A stretch of DNA of 64,000 nucleotides, from the NCBI GenBank assembly GCA_014607495.2, contig CP053152.1, positions 3,472,001-3,536,000 of the forward strand, given 5' to 3'. The position numbers and the translations under genes were made by a program. Below the pieces are notes generated by a model, which did not search any database, was not told the origin of the DNA, and worked only from the letters and a program-made list of their open reading frames with translations. This document shows, one piece after another, positions 1 to 10,800 of this stretch (position 1 is the stretch's first letter; each line of letters starts with the position of its first letter). Origin of the DNA: Carposina sasakii (lineage: Eukaryota; Arthropoda; Insecta; Lepidoptera; Carposinidae).

Positions 1-1
1 C

Positions 2-1111
2 GAGCATAAGAACGATAAATGTTTTTGTAATGAACGACAAATGTTTTGTGCTCTATCTGCCAGTAATTGATCCAGTGATATAATATTTCGGTAGCTGTAA
101 CGTTACTATAATCCATACGTGGGTTTCCTTGATTATCTGAAAATTTAAATTTTAGCACATATACTAACTAGTGATTACAAAATGTTACAGTGACAGGCGC
201 CACCAAGCTAGGTGTTTAAACCTTTTCTGGGTCCACCCGAAGCTACGCAGAGAAAATTATCACTAAAATTAATCCGCTCAGTAAATGGCGGCAGTAGGCG
301 TAAAAGCGAGACAGACAGAGTTACTTTCACATTTATAATGTTATATATGATAATAAAAAGTATAACATTTCAAAATAAATTCATTGTAGGGTCGGTCTCT
401 TGTTATGGAAAAGTATGTGCACCCTACTCAAAAATATACAATACACAGAAAATGTTTAAAAAGTAGCTTCAGAAGCAAATATTGGGATTATGAGGATAAG
501 CAACTAACTAAATAAAGTTTTGTGACAAATATTTAAAAAAGCAAAAGTGAATATTGCCTAAAATTTGCAGTTTGATTTTTTGCCTAGGGCCATAGTTTGG
601 AAATTCAATTTTGTACTTACGAGTGATATAATAAGTTGTATCCTGGATGCCACTCGCTTCTGCAACCACGAACAATACATTTCACTACTGTATTTATATC
701 AATACCACCAAAATATCTTATTTAGTCAACACAAATATGCGAAGCGATTCAAACAAATCGACTTGACATGATTTGACAAAATTGTCAGGGATACCATTAC
801 ATAGCAACAGAACATTCCTTAAAATACAGAATTTTTGCTACCGCGAAGGTTTGTTTTACTATATTATGTACACTTTATTTATAATACAAATTACATTAAA
901 TACATTTCATTACTCTATTAAATATGTAAACATTTTCAAAACGAATTCAAGTTTTTCATGATAATATTATATTTATGCCTTTTTCAACGTCTTTACTTAC
1001 ATTATAGGGTATTTTTTTTGCTGTGTAAGGGATCCCTTGTGGGAAAACAAGGGGGGAGGCTGTCATTTTTTCATGTTTCAATTTCTTGTTCAGAGCTTGG
1101 AATCCATCCTA
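2..1111. repeat. Dispersed duplication, copy 1 (truncated by window edge)
   Basis: About 1.1 kb that recurs at 6294-7410 in the same orientation with only small differences (for example about 10 extra bases near 160 and a diverged patch near 330-390). Similarity stops sharply after GAATCCATCCTA at 1111. The left end is outside the window, so the full unit is longer. It holds no convincing gene; the short open frames present in both copies are broken by different small changes, so it looks like a non-coding repeat or decayed transposon. Confidence 0.85.
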
Positions 1112-1576
1112 CTACAACAAACAAATCTCGTTTAAACAGCCTATTGGTGTCAAATAAAACCAATTTAATGTATTTTCAAATTAAGTTACTTCAGTAGAGA
1201 TAGAAAATAAATAAAATTCATATACGTTATGTACATATATACAATACTAATAAAATAAACAAATAAACCATGAAATTATGTAGTAAGTAGACGATAATTA
1301 ATTTAAAATGTACGTGCTAATGCATGGATAGCATGATGCTTTTGATAGCATGACGATTTTTATTTATATTAAATAAGATATATGCACCTAAATGCCATAT
1401 AAATGGTTAACTAAAAAAAAAAAAGTTTCGGCGGGAAAAGCTCGAAGGGAGCGGCCTTAGACTAAGTGAGTGAGCCCATACAAACGATGCAAGAAAAGCG
1501 GTCCAACTTTTTTGATTTTAAAAATAGAATACAAGCGGGACGTCACAGAAGTTGTCATTTTATTTATTTTTTGTTC

Positions 1577-1808
1577 AGTTTATCCCGAAGGAAAAGCAAG
1601 GGGAACTAAGCCCATACAGCCATTGTCTTTAGTAAATGATTTCTGAATTTATGATGGATGATAATGATGATAATGAATGGAAACGTCGGGAAAATCCTCA
1701 AGAATGGATGTAAAATTAGGAAAGATCAAAAACGATTGCAGAAACAACTTACATGAGCCCATGAAGAGATCGTATTCCGACTAAAGTTTTACTTAGCTTA
1801 CCTGCATA
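1577..1808 (-). repeat. ~220-bp repeat, inverted copy
   Basis: Reverse complement of 3801-4000 and 7486-7700. Shared landmarks are CGATCTCTTCATGGGCTCAT, CCCGACGTTTCCA, CATCCATCATAAATTCAG and CCTTCGGGATAAACT. With the copy at 3801-4000 it forms a large inverted repeat around 1.8-3.8 kb, so the pair may be the ends of a composite element or simply two insertions. Confidence 0.8.
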
Positions 1809-1956
1809 TGTTGTCATTTTATCGGTGCATAGGGATGCCAGCTTATGGCATATTAAATTATACTTAATACAATATTGTTATTTAGGACAAAGAAAAGTTT
1901 TTTTTTTAACAATAACTGTGATTTACTCATGGAATTTTAAAATATGTAGGTATAAT

Positions 1957-2265
1957 AAAAGTGGCCTCCATTTTTAACTTTTTAGTAAAGAGCCGAATTG
2001 CTTCCAAAATCGATATCTGAGGTTCCTTGCATTTCCCAAACACATTTCCGATGTGAAAAATATTAAAAGTGGCCACCATTTTAAACTTTTAAGTTAAGAG
2101 TCGGATTGCTTCCCAAATCGATATCTGAGATTCCTCGCAGTTCCCAAACATATTTCCGATGTAAAAATATTAAAAGTGGGCGCCATTTTGAACTTTTTAG
2201 TTAAGAGCCGGATTGCTTCCAAAATCGACATCTTAGGTTCCTTGCAGTTCGTAAACACGTCATAT
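1957..2265 (-). repeat. Array of ~105-bp modules (three units)
   Basis: Three tandem, diverged units. Each contains AAAAGTGGCCNCCATTTT, AACTTTTTAGTTAAGAGCC, ATTGCTTCCAAAATCGA, a GAGGTTCCTTGCAGTTCCCA-like stretch and an ATTTCCGATGTAAAAATATT-like end. A fourth fragment lies near 2455-2497. The same modules recur in the opposite direction at 2521-2890, making a large imperfect inverted repeat with a spacer of about 250 bp. Confidence 0.85.
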
Positions 2266-2520
2266 CCTATGGCCGCTGTGTAGTTTGGCAGATGGTTAAA
2301 ATGATAAGACAAATTGTATTTTATTAGAAATAAATAAATAAAAAAATTTTAGCTAAGAGATTGAGTATTGCTTTTCCAAATATATATCGAGTTTGAAGGC
2401 AATTCGGCTCAAACCAGAAAATTTTACTCAATGAGTTATTGCCAAAAGAAATATACAGAATCGGTATCTAACTTTCCTTGTAGTTCCCAAACACATTGGT
2501 TTCTGTTCCCCATAAAAAAA

Positions 2521-2890
2521 TCCGGCCTTTAACTAAAAAGTTCAAAATAGCGGCCACTTTTAATAGTTTTGACATAGGAAATGTGTTTGGAAACTGCAAG
2601 GAACCTCAGATATCGATTTTAGGAACAATCCAGCTCTTAACTAAAAAGTTCAAAATGGCAGCCACTTTAATATTTTTGACATGGGAAATATGTTTGAGAA
2701 CTGCAAGGAACCTCAGATGTCGATTTTGGAAGCAGGCCCTTAACTAAAAAGTTCAAAATGGCGGCTACTTTTATTATTTTTGACACCGGAAATGTGTTTG
2801 GGAACAGCCAGGTACCCAAGACCGTCAGATATCGATTTTCATGGCAATTTGACCATTACCTAAAAAGTTCAAAATGGCGGCGACTTTGAT
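2521..2890 (+). repeat. Inverted partner array of ~110-bp modules (about 3.4 units)
   Basis: Units begin AACTAAAAAGTTCAAAATGG near 2530, 2640, 2740 and 2857. They read as the reverse complement of the units at 1957-2265. A transcript through both arrays could fold into a long double strand. The short open frames here come from the repeat and are not judged to be genes. Confidence 0.85.
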
Positions 2891-3405
2891 TGATTTTGAG
2901 ATTATAAGTTATTTTTAGTTAGGAATACAAAACGCGTTGAAATAATCGCAATTGTTTTCAAGAATCATTATGTGCTATTATTACAATCTAAAGGAAAATA
3001 TAAAATAAAGCGAAAAAATCGGAACATAGTCCGTTCATTATTTTTAAGAGCCTTTGAGGGGTATAAAATTTATAGTTGGCAACTCAATGGAACTGTCAAT
3101 CTCACCTCGTACGCGCTGTTTTTAAATTGAAAATGGTAAATTATTTCTTTCATTATTTATTAAAATATGGATAATTCTGCGTTACTTATGTACCGATGAT
3201 AACTTTCCGACGAAGATTTTAGGCGTCCTTTGTAATTACGACAAAGTTTTACTGCGCAACACGCCATTTTATACACGCCTAACACAACGAACGAATACTG
3301 AGGAGCGAAACAAGTTGTTAGGATGAATAGTTCTCACTCCTATTTAGGGACGTATTAGTAGACTTTAGCATCAATCTGAGAATTTTATATAATCAAAGGG
3401 AGCGG

Positions 3406-3636
3406 CCCCCTGGTTACCTAATTTGCAATAGCAAAACCGAAGCAGAACGATAGCAAAAATTGTTGAATATTCGCCTTGAAATGTCAAAGTTCCTTTAAAA
3501 TCATAGAAATGTGAGATACCAAATCCCTGTTTGAAATTCATTTTACGTACCTAATACGAATTTGACAAGCAATCAGCGATTTTTGTTCATTTTTCGCTAT
3601 CGCTTTGCTTTTGCTAGGTAGTTAGATAATAAGGGG
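3406..3636. mobile_element. MITE of the CCCCCTGATTAC family, copy 1
   Basis: The left end resembles CCCCCTGATTACCTAATTTG and the right end reads CTAGGTAGTTAGATAATAAG plus GGGG, an imperfect terminal inverted repeat. The interior includes AATACGAATTTGACAAGCAA and CGCTATCGCTTTGCTTTTGC, as in the copies at 11056, 29908 and 48978. Flanks suggest a CGG duplication of three bases. Non-coding and non-autonomous. Confidence 0.75.
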
Positions 3637-3800
3637 ACGGGTGTAATTTTCTAGTGAAAATCCTTAGATTATATAAATTATCTAAGTGAAAATCAAAATT
3701 TATATGTAAATGGCTCGCATGTGTCCGTAGTGATATTTTCTGGGAGATAAGTTATATTTTGTTTGCTTGTGATGTGAATCTAGTGCGTATGTATGGTTTT

Positions 3801-4000
3801 ATATGCAGGTAAGCCGAGTAAAACTTTAGTCGGAATACGATCTCTTCATGGGCTCATTTAAGTTGTTTCTACTACTTTTACACTTGTTCTTGAGGATTTT
3901 CCCGACGTTTCCATTCATCATCATAATTTATCATCCATCATAAATTCAGAAATCATTTACTAAAGACAATGGCTGTATGGGCATAGTTCCTCTTGCCTTT
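3801..4000 (+). repeat. ~220-bp repeat, direct copy
   Basis: Matches 7486-7700 directly and 1577-1808 in reverse. The right end is diverged, lacking the CGGGATAAACT seen in the other two copies. Confidence 0.75.
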
Positions 4001-4237
4001 CCTACTGGATACTGGGCATAGAAATGTATACAAGCTGGAAACAGCGCTTCTTACTAAAAACTGCCTCCCGAAAATTTGACCAATTTGACCTTGAAAAACT
4101 AGACGGGAAAAAAAGAGTGTACTCACAATTTAATTTTAATGGACATTTCATTCAATGACATTTCTACCACGAACAACCCAAGTAACATAGGAAGCATTTT
4201 AACAAACGGATAATTAACTTATGTAGAACTTAAATAA

Positions 4238-4264
4238 ATTATTATTATTATTATTATTATTATT
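4238..4264. repeat. ATT microsatellite
   Basis: Uninterrupted ATT trinucleotide run of about nine units. Confidence 0.9.
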
Positions 4265-4358
4265 AAACTTAAGGTTCGTAGAAACTCTTATATGAGTTTA
4301 CCGAGCATCTTGATGCTTTATATGAGCATTTTGAAACCATTATGATGCTTTACATTGT

Positions 4359-5156
4359 ACTAGTGGACGCCCGCGACTCCGTCCGCGTGGACTACAGAAA
4401 AAATAAAAAGTAGCCTATATGTTAAGTGTAAAAAGTAGCCTATATGTTATCGCGGTTGTCGTAAAAAATTAATTCACGTTTGTCCCCTTCCCGTGGGAAT
4501 TTCGGGAAATCCGTTCCCAGTGCTTCCTCGGGGTCCCAAATAAACATATATGCTCAACTTCAGATTCACATGTTTAACCGTTTTCGTAAAAAATAAATAA
4601 TTCCCGTTGGTCTCCTTCCCGTGGGAATTTCGGGAAATCCGTTCTAGTGTTTCCTCGCAGTCCCTAATGAACATATATGCCCAATTTCAGCTTCATATGT
4701 ATAGCGGTTTTCGTAAAAACTATGAATTCCCGTTTGTCCCCTTCCCGTGGGAATTTCGGGAAATCCGTTTTTAGTCCTCCCTCGCTGTCCCCAATGAACA
4801 TATATGCCCGATTTCAGCTTCATATGTATAGCGGTTTTCGTAAAAACTATGAATTCCCGTTTGTCCCCTTCCCGTGGGAATTTCGGGAAATCCGTTTTTA
4901 GTCCTCCCTCGCTGTCCCCAATGAACATATATGCCCGATTTCAGCTTCATATGTATAGCGGTTTTCGTAAAAAATATAGAATTCCCGTTGGTCGCCTTCC
5001 CGTGGGAATATCGGGAAATTCTTATAGCCTATGTTCATCCAGGTCCAATAAGGATTCTAACGGTGAAAGAATTTTTGAAATCGGTCCAGTAGTTTTTGAG
5101 CCTATTCATTACAACCAAACAAACAAAGTTTTCCTCTTTATAATATTAGTGTAGAT
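4359..5156 (+). mobile_element. Non-LTR retroelement-like tail enlarged by a tandem array
   Basis: Starts with ACTAGTGGACGCCCGCGACT and ends with TCTTTATAATATTAGTGTAG plus AT, the head and tail repeatedly seen on short retroelement copies in Lepidoptera. An AACCAAACAAACAAAG stretch precedes the tail. A 127-bp array (4451-5010) occupies the middle. No reverse transcriptase is present, so this is a truncated or non-autonomous copy. Assignment to the RTE clade is from memory of such tails and is not proven. Confidence 0.65.
4451..5010 (+). repeat. 127-bp tandem repeat, about 4.5 units
   Basis: Units start near 4451, 4577, 4703, 4831 and 4958. Each contains CGGTTTTCGTAAAAA, CTTCCCGTGGGAATTTCGGG, AAATCCGTT and AACATATATGCC. 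Units three and four are almost identical, which suggests recent expansion. The reverse strand stays open across several units, but the translation simply repeats with the array. Confidence 0.9.
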
Positions 5157-5529
5157 AAGGGGTGGATAATGGCCTATTAAAATGATTTTGTAATGCCTGT
5201 AGTTTTAGTGCATGAAGCAGCTTTGCAGCTTTCAGCTGTTTTTAGTACATTTGGCTCTACAATTGCATTTTTAAGTAGGATATAAATGCTCAATGCTGTT
5301 TAGCAGCATAAACATAAACCATTATGTCATGTAAATCCGGCATACAGCTTTTAGCTGTTTTTGATGTCTAAGGGTCTACAATAGCATTTTTAAATAGTAA
5401 GATAATGCCTAATGCTGCATAATAGCATAGACTTGTGCTATAATAATGCACCGTAATTCCATTCTACAGCGTTGGGCTGTTTTTAGTGCCCTTCGTTATT
5501 TAATAGCACTTTTAACTAGTAAGGAAATG

Positions 5530-5794
5530 AGGTTCATAATAATTAGTGGTTTACTAATTTACTAATTTCTATAATCCTGAGGATGCCACGGTTGTTGGCG
5601 AAACATATGTAGATTATTAATCTAGTTTTTGATTTCGGAATAGTGCAATGTATCGTCTTGCATGCTAGGTGCTCGGGTCTGGTTTCTCGTGGCGATTGTA
5701 GTTAGTGCAAGTGCCTGTTTTCGCAATTATGAGTTATCAGATCCGAGGGTCAGTGGAGGGTGTAGGGCCCGGTGGTGGGCGCACCCATAGTGAA
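5530..5794 (+). mobile_element. Short retroelement with hammerhead-like fold, 5'-truncated copy
   Basis: 265-bp insertion flanked by perfect 13-base direct repeats TAGTAAGGAAATG (5517-5529 and 5795-5807). It matches the fuller 394-bp copy on the minus strand at 55647-56040 but lacks the first ~130 bases of that copy. Both end in GGTGGTGGGCGCACCCATAG plus TGAA. A hammerhead-type core lies near its 5' end (5571-5617). There is no coding capacity, so it must be mobilised in trans. Family unknown; the fold recalls Penelope-type elements, but that link is inference. Confidence 0.75.
5571..5617 (+). ncRNA. Hammerhead-type ribozyme motif
   Basis: Stem I pairs ATAATC (5571-5576) with GATTAT (5612-5617). 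Between them are the core CTGAGGA (5577-5583, consensus CUGANGA), a stem II pairing GCCA with TGGC, the core GAAA, a two-base-pair stem III (AC with GT) closing on ATAT, and a GTA cleavage triplet (5609-5611). One unpaired U after CTGAGGA is a departure from the usual stem II start. The core is identical in the second copy at 55824-55870. Self-cleavage is inferred from the fold only. Confidence 0.6.
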
Positions 5795-6293
5795 TAGTAA
5801 GGAAATGCCTAGTATTGCTAAGTAGCATAAACGTGAATCAATGTAATGCTTGCATTTTTGAAGGTCAACTGAGTTCTGTTAAACAGCTAATTTTTATGGT
5901 GGATACATAATAATTAATAAGTGAAGATTAGATTATCCGTTTCTAAAGAAAAATAGGAATAATTGCAGAGAACCTAATAGAATTAGTATTGGCCTAAAAA
6001 TAAATAACATAAAATTTGCACAATGTAAATTACACATTTACAAAATAAAAAAGGATGGTCTTAGCCATTGTGATATTGTCCGTGATCCTAAAGACCTGGA
6101 ATGTAAATTGGTATATTTACGAGTACATAATTATGAATACGTATATTTCATACCACTATTGCATACGTACAAATAAGAAACGTTGTTCTAAATGCTTTAG
6201 TGTTTTATTTAGATTAAAGGGATTTAACAACTAAATAACCATTATATATCTTTTATTTTATTTGCACAAGTTTTTCCATCGCCCTTTGAAGCT

Positions 6294-7410
6294 GAGCATA
6301 AGAACGATAAATGTTTTTGTAATGAACGACAAATGTTTTCTGCTCTATCTGCCAGTAATTGATCCAGAGATATAATATTTCGGTAGCTGTAACGTTACTA
6401 TAATCCATACATGGGTTTCCTTGATTATCTGAAAATTTAAATTTTAACTAGTGATTACAAAATTTTACAGTGATAGGCGCCACCAAGCTAGGCGTTTAAA
6501 CCTTTTCTGGGTCCACCCAAAGCTACGCAGAGAAAATTATCACTAAAATTAATCCGCTCAGTAAATGGCGGCAGTAGGCGTGAAAGCGAGACAGACAGAG
6601 TTACTTTCACATTTATAATGTTATCCATATCACAATAGCTATTCGTATAACATTTTAAAATAAATTCAATGTAGGGTTGTAACCTTATGTTATGGAAAAG
6701 TATGTGCACCCTACTCAAAAATATACAATACACAGAAAATGTTTAAAAAGTCGCTTCAGAAGCAAATATTGGGATTATCAGGATAAGCAACTAACTTAAT
6801 AAAGTTTTGTGAAAAATATTTAAAAAAGCAAGAGTGAATATTGCCTAAAATTTACCGTTTGAGTTTTTGCCTAGGGCCATAGTTTGGAAATTCAATTTTG
6901 TACTTACGAGTGATATAATAAGTTGGATCCTGGATGCCACTCGCTTCTGCAACCACGAACAATACATTTCACTACTATATTTATATCAATACCACCAAAA
7001 TATCTTATTTAGTCCACACAAATATGCGAAGCGATTCAAACAAATCGACTTGACATGATTTGACAAAATTGTCATGTGCTACCCAGGGATACCATTACAT
7101 AGCAACAGAACATTCCTTAAAATACGGAATTTTTGCTACCGCGAAGGTTTGTTTTACTATATTATGTACACTTTATTTATATTACAAATTACATTAAATA
7201 TATTTCATTACTCTATTAAATATGTTAAACATTTTCAAAACGAATCCAAGTTTTTCATTATGATATTATATTTATGCCTTTTTCAACGTCTTTACTTACA
7301 TTATAGGGTATTTTTTTGCTGTGTAAGGGATCCCTTGTGGGAAAACAAGGGGGGGAGGCTGTCATTTTTTCATGTTTCAATTTCTTGTTCAGAGCTTGGA
7401 ATCCATCCTA
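6294..7410. repeat. Dispersed duplication, copy 2
   Basis: Second copy of the block at 2-1111. The match begins at GAGCATAAGAACG and ends at ATCCATCCTA. The region right of it (7486-7700) belongs to a different repeat, also found at 1577-1808 and 3801-4000, so the two copies sit in a mosaic of older repeats. No gene is seen. Confidence 0.85.
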
Positions 7411-7485
7411 AGAGAGGAGATACCAAATCCCTGGATACTGGGTACTTACCTATGTAGTCTGTGGTACTTCCTGGATAAACTAAAT

Positions 7486-7700
7486 ATTAGTCGGAATCGG
7501 AATACGATCTCTTCATGGGCTCATGTAAGTTGTTTCTGCAATTTTTTTTTATTTTACTCATTTTAAACTCGTTCTTGAGGATTTTTCCGACGTTTCCACT
7601 CATCATCATTGTCATCCATCATAAATTCAGAATACATTTTACTAAACAATGATTAGGCTGTATGGGCTTAGTTCCCCTTGCCTTTCCTTCGGGATAAACT
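7486..7700 (+). repeat. ~220-bp repeat, direct copy next to the 1.1-kb duplication
   Basis: Third member of the family, ending in CCTTCGGGATAAACT followed by an A-run at 7701. It lies about 160 bp upstream of the start codon of the transposase-derived gene, so it may contribute to its upstream or 5' untranslated region. Confidence 0.75.
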
Positions 7701-7859
7701 AAAAAAAAAAAAAGATTTTGTTATTTTTGTTTTCTTTTATTCAGTTTTCTCTTTCGTTCCTACACAAATTTAATTTTAAAACCTATAAACTGAGGCGAGT
7801 AGAAATTTAGGTTATATTAAAGCACTACATAAACAATACGCATTACATTGAAAAAAGGA

Positions 7860-10800
7860 ATGGAGGCTGACTCTACAACATTTGACAATTTTTCAAAGCC
7901 AGCTGTAGAGGAGGAATGCTTACCCTTTTCACCATGTCCAAGGTAGGTAAACTACACATTTCAGATAGGTATTAGCTTAACGTGTCACAAAAGGCACACT
8001 CGACAGTATTACTGCATATTATAAAACAGTCGCTACGGATTTTGATGCCGTTTTTTTAGATAGTGATTCAGGAGGAAGTTTTATGTGTATAGTATCAGCA
8101 CTGCACCCGTGCAAAGCCGGGGCGGGCCGCTAGTAAAATATATAACGTACCTATATCTTTATTTTGTATATTTTAGAAATCTCAAGCTGTACAAAGATTT
8201 AATTGGTTGCAAACCATTACCAGTCCCTAAGAAGTTGGAGCATCAAATAGTTGAAAATATGCAGCAATTTGGGCTCATTCCACAGTCTATGATCTGCCCT
8301 ATAGGCAAGCCAGAGTGCAATGTTGTGGTGAAACCTGCCAGAGTTGTTGATAGGTAAGTTACTCAATCTATAAAGATATTTTCATATTTTGATAAAATTT
8401 TAGTCACCACCATGACATTAGATACAGTATTTTGAGATGACACACAGAAATTAGTGGTGGTCAGCAAGTCTGTTATCCCATTTTAGTAATATTTGTTTAC
8501 TTGGCAGAAAACAGTAGTTAATCTCTGTTATTGGTATTATGATAACTTAAACTAGGTTAAGATACTTAATATTTCCTTATGAAATTGCAGAGTCCAATGG
8601 GTTTGTGAAGGGTGTGGTAAGCGTCAACCGATAAGGCAGAACACATTCTTCCTTCGATTGAATTGTTCCCTGCTGCAAGCATTACAGATAACTCTGGCTT
8701 GGTGTGAAGATGCAGATATAGATGTCTCTGCTCAACATTTTGGTATTGTTTATTTTCTTTAACAATTAATATAACGTAAAAACACCTATTTCTTGGAGAG
8801 GTTAAATGTTGCACTAAATTTTTTGTACATTGAAAGAGCTCTTAGTTTAACCACTAACCAAGTGTTTTAATTTGGTAATCAAGCATTTAGTTATTATAAA
8901 ACTAGTGTATATAGTTAGCTAAATCATATATGTAGTAATATCATCAATTTATACATATAATAAAAATGTAACGGATAGCTGTCTGTACATGGAAGATATA
9001 TAAGAAAAAATATTATAGAATACCTTTATCAACTCAATAGTACCCAAAACAATGATCTTTGGAATTTTTGTCGGTTTGTCTGTGTGTTTGTGCACGCTAA
9101 GCTCAGAAACAGCTGAACCGATTTCGATGCAGTTTTCAGGAATATATTATGACAGGTTCCACTTAACATATAGGCTACTTTTTATTCCGGGAAAATGTTT
9201 TTATCCTGGAAAATTTCGATATTTTGTTATTTTTTCTGTAGTCCACGCGGACGGAGTTGCGGGTGTCCACTAGTAATTTAATAAAATGCTATAATAATAA
9301 AAAGATATTTTCTAATACATATAATTATTTTAATACCAACTAACAATATTTACATTATGTTTTACATGCTATCATTTCACATATAAAGAGGTGAGTGTTA
9401 AAAGATAAATATTGCTCTATAAAACCATGACTGTACCAAACAGACAAATGGTTCAAATCATTGTGAAATTATAATTTCAGGTGTCAAACCAAAAGTAGCA
9501 AGTCAAATATTTGACCGCTTAGATGAGCTGGCCACAAAGGAGCATAATAAAATGTTACTTGGTGGTGCTGGCAGTGTGGTCCTGGCAGAAATATATCCAG
9601 ATTGTCTCAACAGACTATCACCAGACACCACAGATCAGCTATATATGCACAGAATATTGATGCTCGCTGATACTAATGTAAGTATACAGACCACAGCCTA
9701 TAGACCAGTCTTTCCCAAAGTGAGCGATAACGGCCCCTCATTGGAGGCTTAAAGGGGCAGTTATTGCCCCAGAAAAAAATAGTGCAACTAATATGCTATT
9801 CACATTTTTAAGGTGAAATAAAAATGGGGGGCGCTACTGATTTTCAAAGTGGGCGTTAGACAAAATAACTTTGCAAACCTCTGTTATAGAATTAATATGG
9901 GTTGTGGTTGGCTAGTTCTTATTCACTCAATTAAGGATACATCAAAATTTATAACTTAGTGAAGGGTTGGATACAATGGAGGGGCTGGCTTTATGCAATG
10001 TCACTGCCAAATCTTAGACTTATCAATCTTAGAATGATCAAAGCAAGTCTGGCTGTAGCATTTTTTTGTCTATAGAGTTTTCTATTCTGAACAGTACGTA
10101 ACATTGGTATTTTTCTTTTACAGCACATACCAACACATTACAAGTTGCATGTTATTAGAGGAGATCCAAAAAAAGCAGCAGGAGCAATGTCTGTAGATAA
10201 CCAGGTAATTAAACATTGTACTTCATCTAGGCAATGAGGACTCCTTCCTGACTGATTATGTAGGTGCTATGCTACAGTCTTTGTAATCTTGGACTAATAC
10301 AATTTTACTAGTGCCCCCTGATTACGTAAACTTTAGAATTCCCGCCCCCTGATTACGTAAAAGCAATAGCAAAGCCGAAGCAAAGCGATAGCGATAATTG
10401 AGAGTGTGTGCGTGCGCGCAACGAGCGCTCGGCGTCCTCCCCGCGCCCCGCACCTCGCCCAAGCACACACACACTCAATTATCGCGCGGCTTCGGCTTTT
10501 ACGTAATCAGGGGGCCGTTTTACCGTCCCTGTAGGAATACTACGAAATCTTTACTTATAGGATTCCTAGGTAGATAGTCTCCAAGATTAGTGGTTTAGCT
10601 ATGTATTGATCTGTTAGTCTCAATCAGATCTGTCAGAATGAGGCATTCTGAAACTTTGTCATTGAAACATTTTACAGAAAAATTTTCTAGGGAACACAAT
10701 TCACTGATGCAAACAGTCAATCATAATCTTACAAATACTGGTTAGTTGGTTGTAACATCTAGCAAACAGACAAATAAAGATGGTAAAGTATTTGTATGGA

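Larger units (their letters stand above)
5205..5870 (+). repeat. ~125-bp tandem array split by a retroelement insertion
   Basis: Diverged units with landmarks CAGCTTTTAGCTGTTTTT, CTACAATAGCATTTTTAA and a TAATGCT...AGCATA segment begin near 5225, 5342 and 5464. The third unit is interrupted at 5530-5794 by a short retroelement and resumes at 5808 with CCTAGTATTGC. The flanking 13-base direct repeat (5517-5529 and 5795-5807) dates the insertion after the array. Confidence 0.75.

Noticed and set aside
4474..4928. Open frames of 66-94 codons on minus across the tandem array
   Set aside because: The translation repeats with the 127-bp unit and the frame persists only where units lack stops; no start context or family match.
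4451..5010. CRISPR-like array
   Set aside because: Units are contiguous 127-bp tandem repeats without unique spacers, in a eukaryotic genome.
9052..9273. 73-codon plus-strand open frame in intron 3
   Set aside because: It lies inside a dispersed retroelement fragment that recurs at 30816-31115.
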